From contig OX393557.1 of the NCBI GenBank assembly GCA_947650365.1, positions 29,067,298-29,131,297 on the forward strand: a DNA stretch of 64,000 nucleotides. The letters are read 5' to 3'. The position numbers were made by a program, and so were the translations under genes. Under the pieces are notes generated by a model, which ran no database searches, had not been told where the DNA came from, and saw only the letters and a program-made list of their open reading frames with translations. This DNA comes from Chamaelirium japonicum. Lineage: Eukaryota; Streptophyta; Magnoliopsida; Liliales; Melanthiaceae. Below are positions 11,601-22,965 of the stretch, one piece after another. The first letter of the stretch is position 1; each line of letters starts with the position of its first letter.

Positions 11601-14600
11601 GAAACTTCAAACAGAAAATGGCTTTGTGCCTTCTTGAAGTTGGCTACATTACCTTGTGACAGATTAGGTTATTTATTGTTATTGAGCACTTTATTGGTTC
11701 TGTTCAGTAGGTGAAGACCCCTTTTAGAACATTGCATACCTTCACTTTAATGCTTTGGGTTACTTGTGGTTAACCTCATCTTTGTGACCAAACATCATGA
11801 AGATATGCTTGTTTGTTCTATTATACATATCTTTTCTCGTATTCTTGCATTTTTTTTTGAGGTGGTTGTTGGCAATCAATGAGTACTGTCTGTAATTGCT
11901 GTGTAGGTTGTGGAGGTTTCGACCTCCAAGACCGGGAAGCATGGTCATGCAAAATGTCACTTTGTTGCTATAGACATCTTCACTGCAAAAAAGCTGGAGG
12001 ATATTGTTCCATCATCTCATAACTGTGATGTAAGCTATTTGTCTTTATCAACTACTATTGTACAACACAACTGAATACTGTTTTTCAAGACCTCAATGAA
12101 TTATTTTCTTATTGCAGGTCCCCCATGTTAATCGTACCGATTATCAACTGATTGATATCTCTGAAGATGGATTTGTATGTTCTGATTTCTTACCAATTTA
12201 CTCTTGATTGCTTGGTTTACATATGTATATTCTACACTTGAATCCATGGTAGGTGAGTCTGCTAACTGAAAATGGCAACACTAAGGATGATTTGAGGCTT
12301 CCAACTGATGACACTCTGCTCACTCAGGTCAGTTTACCAGATTCATTATGATGCTTCATTCTTTTGTACTTCCATTGGAGTTCTAGTTGTCCACTTGGGT
12401 TTATTATAGCAGTAGCCTTTTCTTGTGTCGTTAGTCATAAAAGCTATCTTTCTAATATGGTTGTACTGTTCGCATGACTTTTGTGTTTGCCCGTACATTT
12501 TCTGGATGCAATTTTCTGATGGTAAACTCACATCTCTAAGCCTTGATTTATTTCCTACGTCTTTGGCTAGTTTATGCATAATATTTTATCTATTGTTGAT
12601 GTCGGTAGTTTGGCAGTCCACAAAGAAAACATGGTAAAGTGAAGAGAACATTGTTCTTTTTCCACACAAAATGTTTGCATATGATCGTTCTGTAAATATA
12701 TCAGTATGTCAATTCTTTTGGTTTTTACTGTCATGGTAAAAGTGGTTGATTGAGAAACTTGATATAGTCCTTGTTTGAGGAACATAGCCTGTGATCAAGA
12801 GTGGACCTGGAAAGGTTCTGATCAAAGCTTTAACCTCCTTATGTTTGATGATCATTTCACTGGATCACAACAATAAAGGAACACAAGCTAATATAGCAAA
12901 GGCTAAACCCAGCAGTAAGTTGAAGAAGAAAGATGTGAAATAAGAGAGTAATGAAAACCTGAATTTATTTACTAAAATATGATCAAGAAGTCCGTCACAC
13001 GAATTCCTTTTTTAAATTATACAATAAGTAAACAATTTATACATAAATTCATGGCTTGATAGAGGTTGTATGCACAAAGTTTTCTATAATATATTAACCT
13101 TGGCATTTCGTTTACTTTTTGAAGTTAGTACTTAGTAGTTAGTAGAGGGTTATTTGCAAATACCTTTTTAAGTTTGCATGTTGTATTTATTTATTTTAAA
13201 AGAAAGTAAGGTGGGAGGTTTCACTTTTAAATCATGAGAGCAAAATTGATATTGGTTCCAAGAACTTAGGTATTTTTAGGTGGGAGGTTTCAACATTGTG
13301 CAATTATATGGGGGTTGCAAAGCCTTTCCCATTATATGAAGTATAGGGATATATGCCACTTTGGTGTAAGAATGATTATCATTATTTGTTTTTTGAAGAA
13401 AAACAGTTTCCTTGTTACTGGGGTTTCACTTTATATGCTAAGTTTGTATTTTATACATTAACCAATGATTTATCGGATGGAGGTTTCGCTGCTACAGAGA
13501 CTTAGTAAAGGAGTAGGCAATAGGCACCTGTGATGCACATGATAATAAGTACTCTTAGGATTAAATGCTTGGATCATTATATAGGGTGGCTGCAGTATTT
13601 ATAAGCACACTCCACTCCCTTGCCCATATATTGGTCTCTTGTGAAATGACGTGTAAGCTCACAAAATGGTGGTGCGACTATTTCGATAGGTGAAAGCAGC
13701 TTCTCACTTGCGTGGTTAGTGGGTGGCTTAGCGCCATTTTCCATTGTATAAACTTGATATCTTTCACACTCATTTAAGAACTTTGTTTGATGTCTGAATT
13801 TCATGGGTTTCTTAATTTTTGTGACGATGATATGGTTATGCTAGCAAGGTTTTTGGGGGGTTTGGTGCAAGTTAGCTGAACTGAAATATAGGATGTAAAT
13901 TGCAGTTTAAGATGAAGATGCTCATTTCAATCTTGAGGGCTGAGTTATATCCAGTTTGTTTGATTCTACAACCTTGGGTCCATTATACCACATAACAGCC
14001 AACTGGTCACTGTCATATTTATTATTATTTAGCCAACTAGGTTGTGTCTACACACTCCATGCAGCCACATCTTCAAACATCACATGCTTAAATAACAAAA
14101 ATTTGAAACTTCATACATAATTTCTAAGTGCAGGGGAAGTATCCTGAAATGAAAGGGAAGTCGTTCATTCGACCTCTACTTAATTTTTCATCCAATTTGC
14201 GCCTCCACTCTTTATTCCACTCTGCTTTGCCAATCGCAAGGCGACCTTTCTATTCAACTCTTCCACTGGCGCTTGCGTCAACCTCCTCTGTGTCCTCCAT
14301 CGCTTCTATCTTTCATGCCTCCATTGCTTGCACCTATGCGGCTACGCCACTAACTCCATGGACCCATCTATCTCACTCGAGCCTCTTTGGCCTCGCCTAT
14401 CCTAATTTTTAGGCTCCTTATCTCTTTTACCTGTTTCTCTTAGACCTAAATCGGCATGCTTGGTAGTCAAAGCGTCGCCTAGGTGGGCGCCTAAACGTTT
14501 TGGACCCCTGGGCGTCTAGGCGGGCAGTTTTCTCTAGGCGACCGCCTAGGCACCTGAGCAGTTTTTTCATTTGAGATAATTTGGGATTTTTCCAAAATTG

Positions 14601-16681
14601 AGTTGCATTAACCATAATTGAGTTGCATTAACTCAAAAATGAGTTGCATTAACTCAAATTGAGTTGAATAAACTCAAAATTGAGTTAAAATAACTTAAAT
14701 TCTTATCATGGGTTCATAAGACTTTGGGTTTTTTTCAAATTTTAGTTGAATTAACTAAAAATTCACTTGAATTAACTTAAAATTGAGTTGAATTAACTCA
14801 AATTCTTATGAAGGGTTCATAAGAATTTGGGGTTTTTTCAAAATTGTGTTGAATTAACTAAAAACTGATTTGCATTAACTCAATTTGAGTTGAATAAACT
14901 CAAAAGTCAGTTAAATTTATGATGGGTTCATACGAATTGGGGGTTTTTCAAAATTGAGTTGAATTAACTAATAATTGTGTTGAATTAACTCAAATTCTTA
15001 TGACGAGTTCATAAGAATTTGGGGGGGTTTCAAAATTGAGTTGAATTAACTCAAAATTAAGCTGCATTAACTCAAATTGAGTTGAATTAGCTCAAATTCT
15101 TATGATGGGTTCATAAGAATTTGGGGGGTTTTTCAAATTTGAGTTGAATTAACTCAAATTCTGATAATGAGTTCATAAGTATTTCGGGGGTTTTCAAATT
15201 TGAGTTGAATCAACTCAAAATTGATTTGAATTAACTCAAAATTGAGTTGCATTAAATCAAATTGAGTTGAATAAAGTCAAAATTGAGTTTAATTAACTCA
15301 AATTTTGATGATTGGTTCATAAGAATTTGGGAGGGTTCAAAATTGAGTTGAATTAACACAAAATTGAGTTGAATTAATTCAAATTCTTATGATGAGTTTG
15401 TAAGAATTTGGGTTTTTTTTTAAATTTTCTTATTCAGTTTATGGGTATGGTATTCATATACTTTCTTGAAAATTTAACTTTTAAGCGGTGAAAATTAAAA
15501 TCAACATGTTACTAAATTACTAAAATCATGTGTATACATATTTATACTATATATATAAATATTTAATAATTACTCATAGTCTAGGTGCTGCTTCACCTAG
15601 ACGGGCCAAAACGTCTAAGCGTCGCCTGGCCGCCTTAACTACACTGTCGGCATGTTTCCTTTGGTCCTACGTCAGCTTGGTTTGTCCAAGCATGGGGAGA
15701 ACATCTGATTGCGAATGAACACATAACCGATCGAGTTACTTTTGGAGTGGATTGAGACGGTGCAGACAAATGAGGAGGGTAACCTCTACCAAACCAATGG
15801 TGGTGGGGGTGGTATACCTCAGATTCTTGGCGAAGGTGAGTGGCAACATCGTCAACAACGGTATACAGCTCTAAAGAATCAATTGTTTGATATAATGCCT
15901 CAAATAGCAGAGGATGGTAACAAGTTTAGATTTGGGTTTACAAATTCCTTCTTAATTCAGTCCATTGTTGTGTTTTCCTCTCTTTTTTTTTGAGATTTTA
16001 GGCCATAGTTAGGTTTAGTCCAATACTTAGGTTACAGTTAATTTGTTGATTGGAGTTAGATTCTTTTAATTAATTTTATTTATTCGTTTATATATTTTAT
16101 CATTTGAGACCACTTGGATGCATGACAAAAGAAACAAACCTTTCTTCTATGGACGTGAGTTGGCAAGAGAGGGACACGGCCAACCTTTCTTTAGATCCTA
16201 TATTTTAGTTGGTGGACCACGCAACCCAATTTTTTTGTATTTGGAACGATTTAGTTACAAATTTATTTCAAACTCCTAATTATTAGGTTCTAAAACAGAA
16301 ATCAAAAGTCTTTGTTTAGTTGAGCCAAATCAAATAAAGATACAATGAAAATGGGGAAATAATTTTTTTCCTGTGTTCGTACGGTTCTGTACTGGTTGAG
16401 AAAGTAGTCTGTTTTCCCTTCTATCTTGTGGTTTCTTATCTCTCTTTTCTATAGCCGCAGGTTTCTTAAGGGTAAATAAAATATGTTGTTTGTTTTTTTT
16501 TCTTTGCCCAAGCAAATCAAGGCCCTCCGTCTGGAATTATATGACTAAATTTGGTGTAGATGAAGAGGTGTAGTTACTTGAATGATGATGAACTATATAA
16601 CATTGTGAGTTTGGTGATGGATTCCATCGATATCTTCTTTTTTGTTCCTCTTTTCCTCTTACGGTTCTCACTACCTCTCCC

Positions 16682-16723
<42 letters not shown>

Positions 16724-18809
16724 ATTCCTTGTTGAAATTGGTTGATTGCTGCTACAAAATTCTATTTACTGTCAAGTCTGAGATTTATGTTAAAAATTGT
16801 GGAGGATTGAGCAGTGCATGAATTTTTGCTAGGCTCTTATGTCTTTAATTTCCTTTGATGAACTAGTTCAAAGGGAGAAGTGGATAAGGCCTCGCGAGGA
16901 ATATAGGGGAGAGCGCATTGTTTGGCCAATGTAGAAGCCGAACAAGGAGATAATGGAGAGGGAGAGAGACCGACCAAGGACACTACTACTAACCAGATGA
17001 CTATGCCTAGAGTGAGACATGTAGCCAAGATGTTGATGCCATGCATCAAGAGTAGAAATGGTGAAGAACGCTGAAGATGTAGGAAGATGGATACAATCCA
17101 TGTAATAGAACCCACTCAATCTACGACCAATCTCAATCATCTGTCCACTTAGACGATCCTACTTAACACAAGAAGTAGTAGGGGTGTGCAACTTGGGAAC
17201 CGATCCAACCCGATATAAATGGGTCGGGTTGGTTTGGGTATTTTGACCAAATGTGGGTAACTTTTGTGGACCCGACTAAATACGGGCTGGTTCCAGACTT
17301 CCAGGTAGACCTGACCCAACCCGAGAACCAAACTCATGTATTTTTAGTCCACATATCTGATAAGTCCCCATATATATATGTCACAGGTTTCCACTTGGGT
17401 GGCTACATCTCAGTGATCTCACTAGCACACGAGTAACCATTTGTTGTTTGCTAAAATTGAACCAACTAGCAAGAGAACCCAATATGTGGCTAAAGCCTAA
17501 TGTGGGCCTATGGCTTGCTAGTAAATAGTAGGGGTGCAACTCGGGTGGGTTGGTTCGGATTTGAGCCAACCCAGAACCAAACTGAACTAGCTCTGTTCTA
17601 CCATATTGAAACCCGAATTCGGCATAGACCCGACCCGACTGACACTGAGGTCGGGTTGGTTCTCGGGTTGGTAATTGGTCTAAAACAGTAATTGGTCTAA
17701 ACCCGTGACATATATGCGGACTAATATATATAAGTTCGGTTCTGAGGTTGGGTTGGGTCTACCCAAGCCCCAACCCGGAACCGATCCATATTGAGACTCG
17801 ACGGAGAGGTGGGGGTCGGACCGATGCAACACCTTCAAAAAGTTGAGTAGGTGGCACGGTCGACGATGAACATCTTTGTGGTGGAGTGACGTCGGTGATG
17901 GAACAAAGCACTCAAAAAGCTTGACTTGCATACCCAAGCTTTGACACCAACATAGAGCACTGATTAGAAACAAGGAAAATGTTGCATGAATTATATGCCC
18001 TTAGGCCAAACATAGTGTACAACGTAGGTGGTCACCATAGGTGAGAATGCAACCTAGATAAAATGGAAAAGAAAACCATTTATATAATACAACTAACTAA
18101 TTTGATGGGGCATGATTGTCTCAGCTAATTGAGATTTGGGAGCGTGGGACTTCAAGTATCCTGAGACATTTGGCAAAAGAATAGGGTTGGACATTCAAAT
18201 GCCTAATAGCCTCTTTCGTGAGAGTTTCGAAGCCTAATACATGAATGTGTGGAAGCAGGCGGAGTAATCCGGGCAAAGATTTCAAGTGCGATGTGCAATC
18301 TCACATCTCACATTGAGTTGATTGCATATGTGATTGTGCGATTGCTCATCCATGTTGTGCGTTGTTTTATTGTGCGGCCGCACAAGGTAGTTGTACACAT
18401 GTTCGCATATGCGGTTTCCGTACGTTTGGTCGCTCATGTAGTTGTGCGGCTACACGATACACTATGCGATCACACTACATTGTGCGGCCGCAGATAGGCT
18501 TATTTGGCCGCACAGGCTCCTATACAAATCTGTGGTCTTGATACAACCAAAATACCAGTCTACTTTCACATATGCATTTGCCGCATATGGAGTCTTGCTT
18601 TCAGGGAAACTGGTATGTCTTGCTTTGCGATTGCTGCCCATTCTTATTGTGACAAAAAACAATGTGTTTGTCTTGTTTTTGGATTGATTTTCGAACCATT
18701 GATACAGATCAAGGATGGGTTTGGTGACGGGAAGGATCTGGTGGTGACCGTGATGTCCGCCATGGGTGAGGAACAGATCTGTGCGCTGAAGGACATCGGC
18801 CCAAGGTAA
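8674..18809 (+). CDS. eIF5A: Eukaryotic translation initiation factor 5A (eIF5A)
   Basis: Five exons: 8674-8796, 11907-12029, 12118-12174, 12253-12327 and 18708-18809, all joined in phase 0 at GT-AG sites, giving 159 aa, the usual plant length. eIF5A binds the ribosomal E site and helps elongation through difficult peptide motifs and termination. Residues about 15-83 form the SH3-like domain. The hypusine loop [12 protein letters not shown] begins exon 2, with the modified lysine at position 52. Residues about 84-159 form the OB fold ([33 protein letters not shown]). The start is fixed by the canonical MSDEEHHF. Intron 1 (3.1 kb) holds much of the right duplication arm and its insertion; intron 4 (6.4 kb) holds several transposons. 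The last codon reads AGG then TAA (GPR) where most plants have GPK; an alternative is a splice donor (AG|GTAAGT) just before the stop. No inactivating change is seen. Confidence 0.95.
10566..10822 (-). pseudogene. hAT-type transposase fragment (DUF659 region)
   Basis: On the minus strand the translation includes [10 protein letters not shown], then [20 protein letters not shown] and [14 protein letters not shown]. These match the DUF659 block of plant hAT-like transposases (usually ...GCSIMSDGW..., ...VDAS...LFKLLDEVVEEVGEENVVQVVTDNASNY). The GW part is lost, a stop follows the SVM motif, and the frame stops after NYIPGIN. It is a non-functional scrap of a plain DNA transposon. Confidence 0.8.
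10835..11062. repeat. Small TIR-like element with GA tract
   Basis: The left end (taccccctgtagtaatacca, then aaaatca) and the right end read on the other strand (gccccc ctgttgtt acaccaaaaatca) are imperfect inverted repeats. The interior has G-runs and (GA)n at about 10979-10994. A degraded MITE is likely; family unknown. Confidence 0.4.
12328..14449. other. eIF5A intron 4, first part, no feature recognised
   Basis: AT-rich intronic sequence. ORFs at 12346-12785 and 13577-13804 show no family motifs. Nothing else is supported here. Confidence 0.45.
14450..15665. mobile_element. TIR element filled with palindromic TTGAGTTRAATTAACTCAA units
   Basis: Inverted ends of about 70 bases: left gcgtcgcctaggtgggcg...ctaaacgttttgg (14470-14500), right acgggccaaaacgtctaagc...gtcgcctggccgcc (15601-15640). 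The interior (14595-15400) is a degenerate tandem array built from units such as ttgagttgaattaactcaa and ttcttatgatgggttcataa, themselves near-palindromic. The element is non-autonomous and sits in eIF5A intron 4. No target duplication could be fixed. Superfamily uncertain (MULE-like is possible). Confidence 0.65.
15666..17180. other. eIF5A intron 4, middle part
   Basis: AT-rich with a (TC)n tract at about 16687-16720. The ORF at 15742-15993 ([11 protein letters not shown]... with a Gly run) is not recognisable. No other feature. Confidence 0.4.
17182..17810. mobile_element. Two degenerate elements with taggggtg starts and GGGTCGGGT interior
   Basis: taggggtgtgcaacttggg at 17188 and taggggtgcaactcgggtgg at 17528 begin blocks rich in gggtcgggttggtt / aacccgaccc. 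hAT elements often begin TAGGGGTG/TAGGGATG and carry such subterminal repeats. Similar sequence recurs at 38040-38470, 47187-47895 and 52985-53640. Ends are not clear enough to delimit each copy. Confidence 0.45.
18300..18520. repeat. Cluster of GTGCGGCCGCAC-type palindromes
   Basis: tgtgcggccgcaca at 18371-18384, a near copy at 18481-18492, and the related gtgcggctacac, ggccgcacagg and gcatatgtgattgtgcg occur within about 200 bases, just upstream of eIF5A exon 5. Its origin is unclear (possibly an element terminus). Confidence 0.45.
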
Positions 18810-21800
18810 GTAGTGATGATCTGTTAATGTGGATCCACCCACGCACCACCGGCAGCCTCAACTTTTTTGCAATGGATTTCTATGTTGTGTGTAAGGGCAG
18901 GGCTATTTATGTCTTTCTTGCCTTATATTGAGACCAGACTTTGGAAGGTAGGCTTTTATCTTGAGAGGCTTCCCATCCTGGCTTCAGCTGTGGCTTTTTT
19001 CCCCACCGGAAAGAAGGGCAGTGATTGCTGGTGGGGGGCTAAAACTCATTGTCTCCCTCCAAAGAACTTCACTCAGCATCCTATTAAGATTACTACTTGT
19101 GAATGATTTGTGTCAGTTTGTTTTATTTTGGCGACTTAGTGAGAGGTCCCTGAAAACAGATCAGTTTTAGCTAAAGGACAGCCAAATTGTCAGGATAAAA
19201 ATACCCTCCACTGCATTTTGAATTTAGATTACATTCCACTCCATTCGAAAGCTAAAGCTACACCTTGAGTTGGTGGCTGCCACCGCCACCTCTGTTGCTG
19301 ATGCTCGTCTCTGCCACTGTTGCTTGTGCTCGCCTCGCCACTGCAGCTCAGAAAAAATATGGAGAAAGGGGAGGACAGGAGTGAGGGTATTTTGGAAATT
19401 TGGCTGCCTTTTTCACTGTTCTTAGGGACCTTGGGTTAAGCCGATATGTTTGCGTGGAATGAAGCATACCCACTCGTTGGTGCCAAGGCCTTCGCCTTTT
19501 CCCAACTTTGGACTTTCGGAGGTCATTGGTTCTGTGTCGAAAGATTTTTGTAAGAATGCTGTTCTCCAATGGAAATCAGACACGAATAGCTACTAATTGA
19601 TCATTTGCATATATACCCTCAGTAATGATAGATATTGTGGATTGTAGTCTTTTACAAAAACCCCTTAGCACCCTTGCTTATCTTGATTTGTACCCAAAAA
19701 AAAAAAAACCAGCAGGCTGTTGACCGAGTGGTACTTCCTCTCCCCCTTATTGGAGAGGCTCATTGTACACTAAGGAGCGAACATTCCCAGAAGGCTGCAG
19801 TAGCTTTGTTTGCGCATGTGAATCCTGGCTGTTGATGTCATATTCCGGGGATTCAGAAATATAATAGTTGTCTTCTCTGTTTTGATCTCCGGACCTCTTT
19901 GAGCCCACGGTCTAGCGCCCTGTCCTCTGATCGTCTGGTGGGTCCATCAAAAAAAGGGAAAGAAAATGAGAAATTTTTAAGGACACTGATATTCTGGTGG
20001 TGGTAACCTCTTTCCAGGGCCATCAAAAACCAAGTCACTTAAAACCCGAAATAATATACTATAAAACAAAAAGGCAAGAAGAGGAACCTATCTGTCCCTC
20101 CTCTTGGAGGGGTTCTCAAAAAAAAAAAAAAAAAGAAATAATAAAGAGGAACCTAGAGAAAGAAAAAAAAAAAAAAAAGGAAAGAAGGAAATGGGAGAAG
20201 GCAAGAGGGGCAGGAGGATGATCTAGCATGCTTCCATATAGTATAGTCTAGTGCATTGGGCACATGCGTTGCTTGTGCAACAGTTGCTTATCTATGGACC
20301 CTTTTACACGTCCACAAATTCAAAACAGTCATTTTAGTATAGGGTATGGACACATGAAATAATGATAGGGGCATAAGGGCATAGTGATAATTTTGTAGGG
20401 CCACAATGGGAAGGGCAAGAATACAACTCTTCCTTGCTTGCTTCTGTTTTATATGATCCAAATATGGGGTATATGTACACTATATATGTGTCAAAACTAT
20501 ATGATCTACTCAAGTTAGAGAGAGAATAAGGTTTTGGGTTTTAGATATGGGTATTGAGGTATCCATACCCATACCCATACCCATAACTTATCCAAGCCTT
20601 GTAAAAAGTATTTTGGTTCCCATATTTATACCCATACCTGAAAGTTAATATGTACAATTCCTATACCCATACCATACCTAAGTCTTGTAAAAACTTTGAA
20701 CAACCCATACTCATACCTGAAAGTACATTTGTACCCATATATGTACTTGATGTTTTGGTTTGGGGTCGGGTCACAAGTTAGAGGGGCAATTGGGTTTTGG
20801 ATATGGGTATTGGGGTATCCATACCCATATCCGAAAGTTAATCGGGTAGAGTTCCATACTCATACTGTACCCAAAGATTTCCCTTGATGTTATTTTAAAA
20901 CATAGGATTGAGAAGGGTAAAATGAAAAACAAAATATAGGACGGAAGGAAGAATGGTATGTGGGATTGCCCTTCCCATTATAACCCTTGTTTTTAAAATG
21001 GACAAATAAGATTCAATTGATTAGTGGAGAAAAAGAGAAGGGAAATATGGAAAACAAAAACTAGGATGGAAGGAAGATTGGGTTAGTGGGATTGTTATTC
21101 CCATAATAGCCCTTAGTTTTTTAAACGGATAAATAAGACTCAATTGATTAGTGGCAAAAGGGTAATATTCTTGGATGGTATTTGTGATTTGTTTAGGCAT
21201 AAAACGGGATGGACAAAAATGACATATTAGGACAAATGCAATCATTGCGAAATCCTTGTTTAGCTGATGTAATCATTGCGAAATCCAGGTCAAGGAATAA
21301 ATGGCAGAACTAATCACTGCGGTAATTGTTATTCAACCGGCCACAATAGTGGAGCTTTTTTAGTTTTTATCTGCTTAGATGTGAGCACTAATCAGTGAAT
21401 CATGTAAAGCCACTGAAAATTCCATGGAACCAAGGACTCAAAGAAAACCTACAAACAAAATCCATTGACTTTCTACATAAATCAAACAACCCAAATGAGT
21501 TCCAGCCGCGGGGAATTAGGCCGAAGCAGTGGGGAGATGGGGATACCTGAGGCGGGCAAAGGAGCGGTACGCCTTCTGCTGCAACACACTTGTCAGTACT
21601 GTAGCGTGCTGTCTTCAGCGGCAAAACACCTGAACGTCTTCGGTAACAAAACATTTTCGACGACAACACCGGCATTCATAGGGACACCCATTTCTTCGGC
21701 CGTGCCGATTGGCACGAATTGGGCGCCTTCGGTGCGACCAACTCCCCCTTCCCCTATAAGCGATCAATCACAGTTGTCTCTATTCGAACGGATTCCTCGA

Positions 21801-22205
21801 GATAGACCGATGGTTTGGGAAGGCCGAAATTTCAGCAGGCGGGCTTATAGCCGTTGATGCGAACAACGATCACGGAATGAACAAATGGTTAGATCTATTC
21901 GGTTAATTTTTGTTCAGTCAGCTTGTCCTAATCAGCTTTTTTGTTCCATTTTGTCTAGTCAGCACAAAACCGATGTCACTTGTGATATAGATTTTTTTTT
22001 TTTTTTGATATGGCAATTGATGTAATTTGGGTGATCTGATTGGCACCTGCTTTGATTCTAGATGCACGTGTGGAATCTAGGTGCTTCATGGAATTGAATC
22101 AGCAAGCAGATCCTGTCACACTAATTAGGCAAGTAAAGTGTGCCTATAAACAACCAAAGGCCCAGGATTAGACTATCAAAGAGTTCTGGAAAACCTAGAG
22201 AATAC
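18810..22205. other. Intergenic region between eIF5A and UXT 3' ends
   Basis: No convincing gene. It contains a SINE-like block (19725-19930), A-rich tracts (20120-20180), repeated atacccatacccata runs (20550-20880), and a G/C-richer stretch at 21480-21860 with ORFs on both strands that match no family I know. The convergent genes must end on either side. Confidence 0.5.
19725..19935 (+). repeat. SINE-like or tRNA-derived repeat
   Basis: ttgaccgagtggtacttcct resembles a tRNA-like A box. The block tgtgaatcctggctgttgat ... gatctccggacctct...gagccc recurs at 46990-47070 (cgtgcgaatcctggccgttg, gatctccggacctc), where gttcgactcg may be a B box. The two-copy similarity is visible; SINE identity is inference. 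Confidence 0.45.
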
Positions 22206-22211
22206 TTCTAG

Positions 22212-22812
22212 GGTATTAATATTGGCACCGTATTATTCTCCAAGTACCACCACACATCGAATGAAAAAAAACCATGTGTGCCCCTCAACCTTATTCGCCA
22301 AGTACCACCATACTATCGCGATTGCCCGTGCTCCTACCGCCCTATTGTCAGTGCTCCCACCACCACCCACCTTCTTCCCCTTGCCGCAGTCGGTGCCCCA
22401 TGTAGGCCACCACCTCTGCTTCCTCTTCCTCGATCTCCCCTTCTTCGTCCCCCTTCCTCCTAGCCAAAACCCTAACCAACATTTCCGACAGCGGGGAGCC
22501 ACGATGTGGATTAGGGCTTTAGCGGGGAAGATAGAGAAAAGAAGGGGGTAGGAGAAGGAAAGAGAGGAAGGAGGAAAAAGAAAGAGGAGTGAGGAAGGAG
22601 GAAGTAGAAGAAATAGGAGGGAGGAGGAGGGGCCCAACTTCACGAGCACTAACAGCGGTGATGGAGGTGCAGTGGCAATGGCAATGATGGAGGCCTACAC
22701 GGGCTGCAACACAGCGGTACTCGTGAATTAGGCCAGGTGACCGCCGACAGTTTTTCATTTGAAGTATGGTGGAACTTGGAGAATAGTGTGGTGCAAATAT
22801 TAATACCCTACT
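22212..22812. mobile_element. TIR element just beyond the UXT stop codon
   Basis: Ends are inverted repeats of about 55-60 bases: left gggtattaatattggcacc...ttctccaagtaccaccaca, right (other strand) gggtattaatatttgcacc...ttctccaagttccacca. The interior is G/C-rich with GGAGG runs (22540-22640). It lies about 155 bases beyond the UXT stop on the minus strand, so it could fall in the 3' UTR or supply the polyadenylation region. No clean target duplication is seen. Confidence 0.7.
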
Positions 22813-22965
22813 TATATTCAAATCAAACCACAAGAAACATACAATCCAACTGTATAAGAAACTACATCCCTTGGGTTGTTTCCCTAATCTCCATCCCCGG
22901 TTTGTGAACCTAAATTATTCTCGAGGGACGGTAGCGCAAGGGGGGGTGCTATCGATACAGATAAA

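Noticed and set aside
18462-18842. 126-codon minus-strand frame
   Set aside because: It is antisense to eIF5A exon 5 and its flanking intron; shadow of the real gene.
21400-21860. Possible gene exon in a G/C-richer stretch
   Set aside because: Frames on both strands look plausible but match no family, and no splice-linked partner exon was found; left as unclassified.
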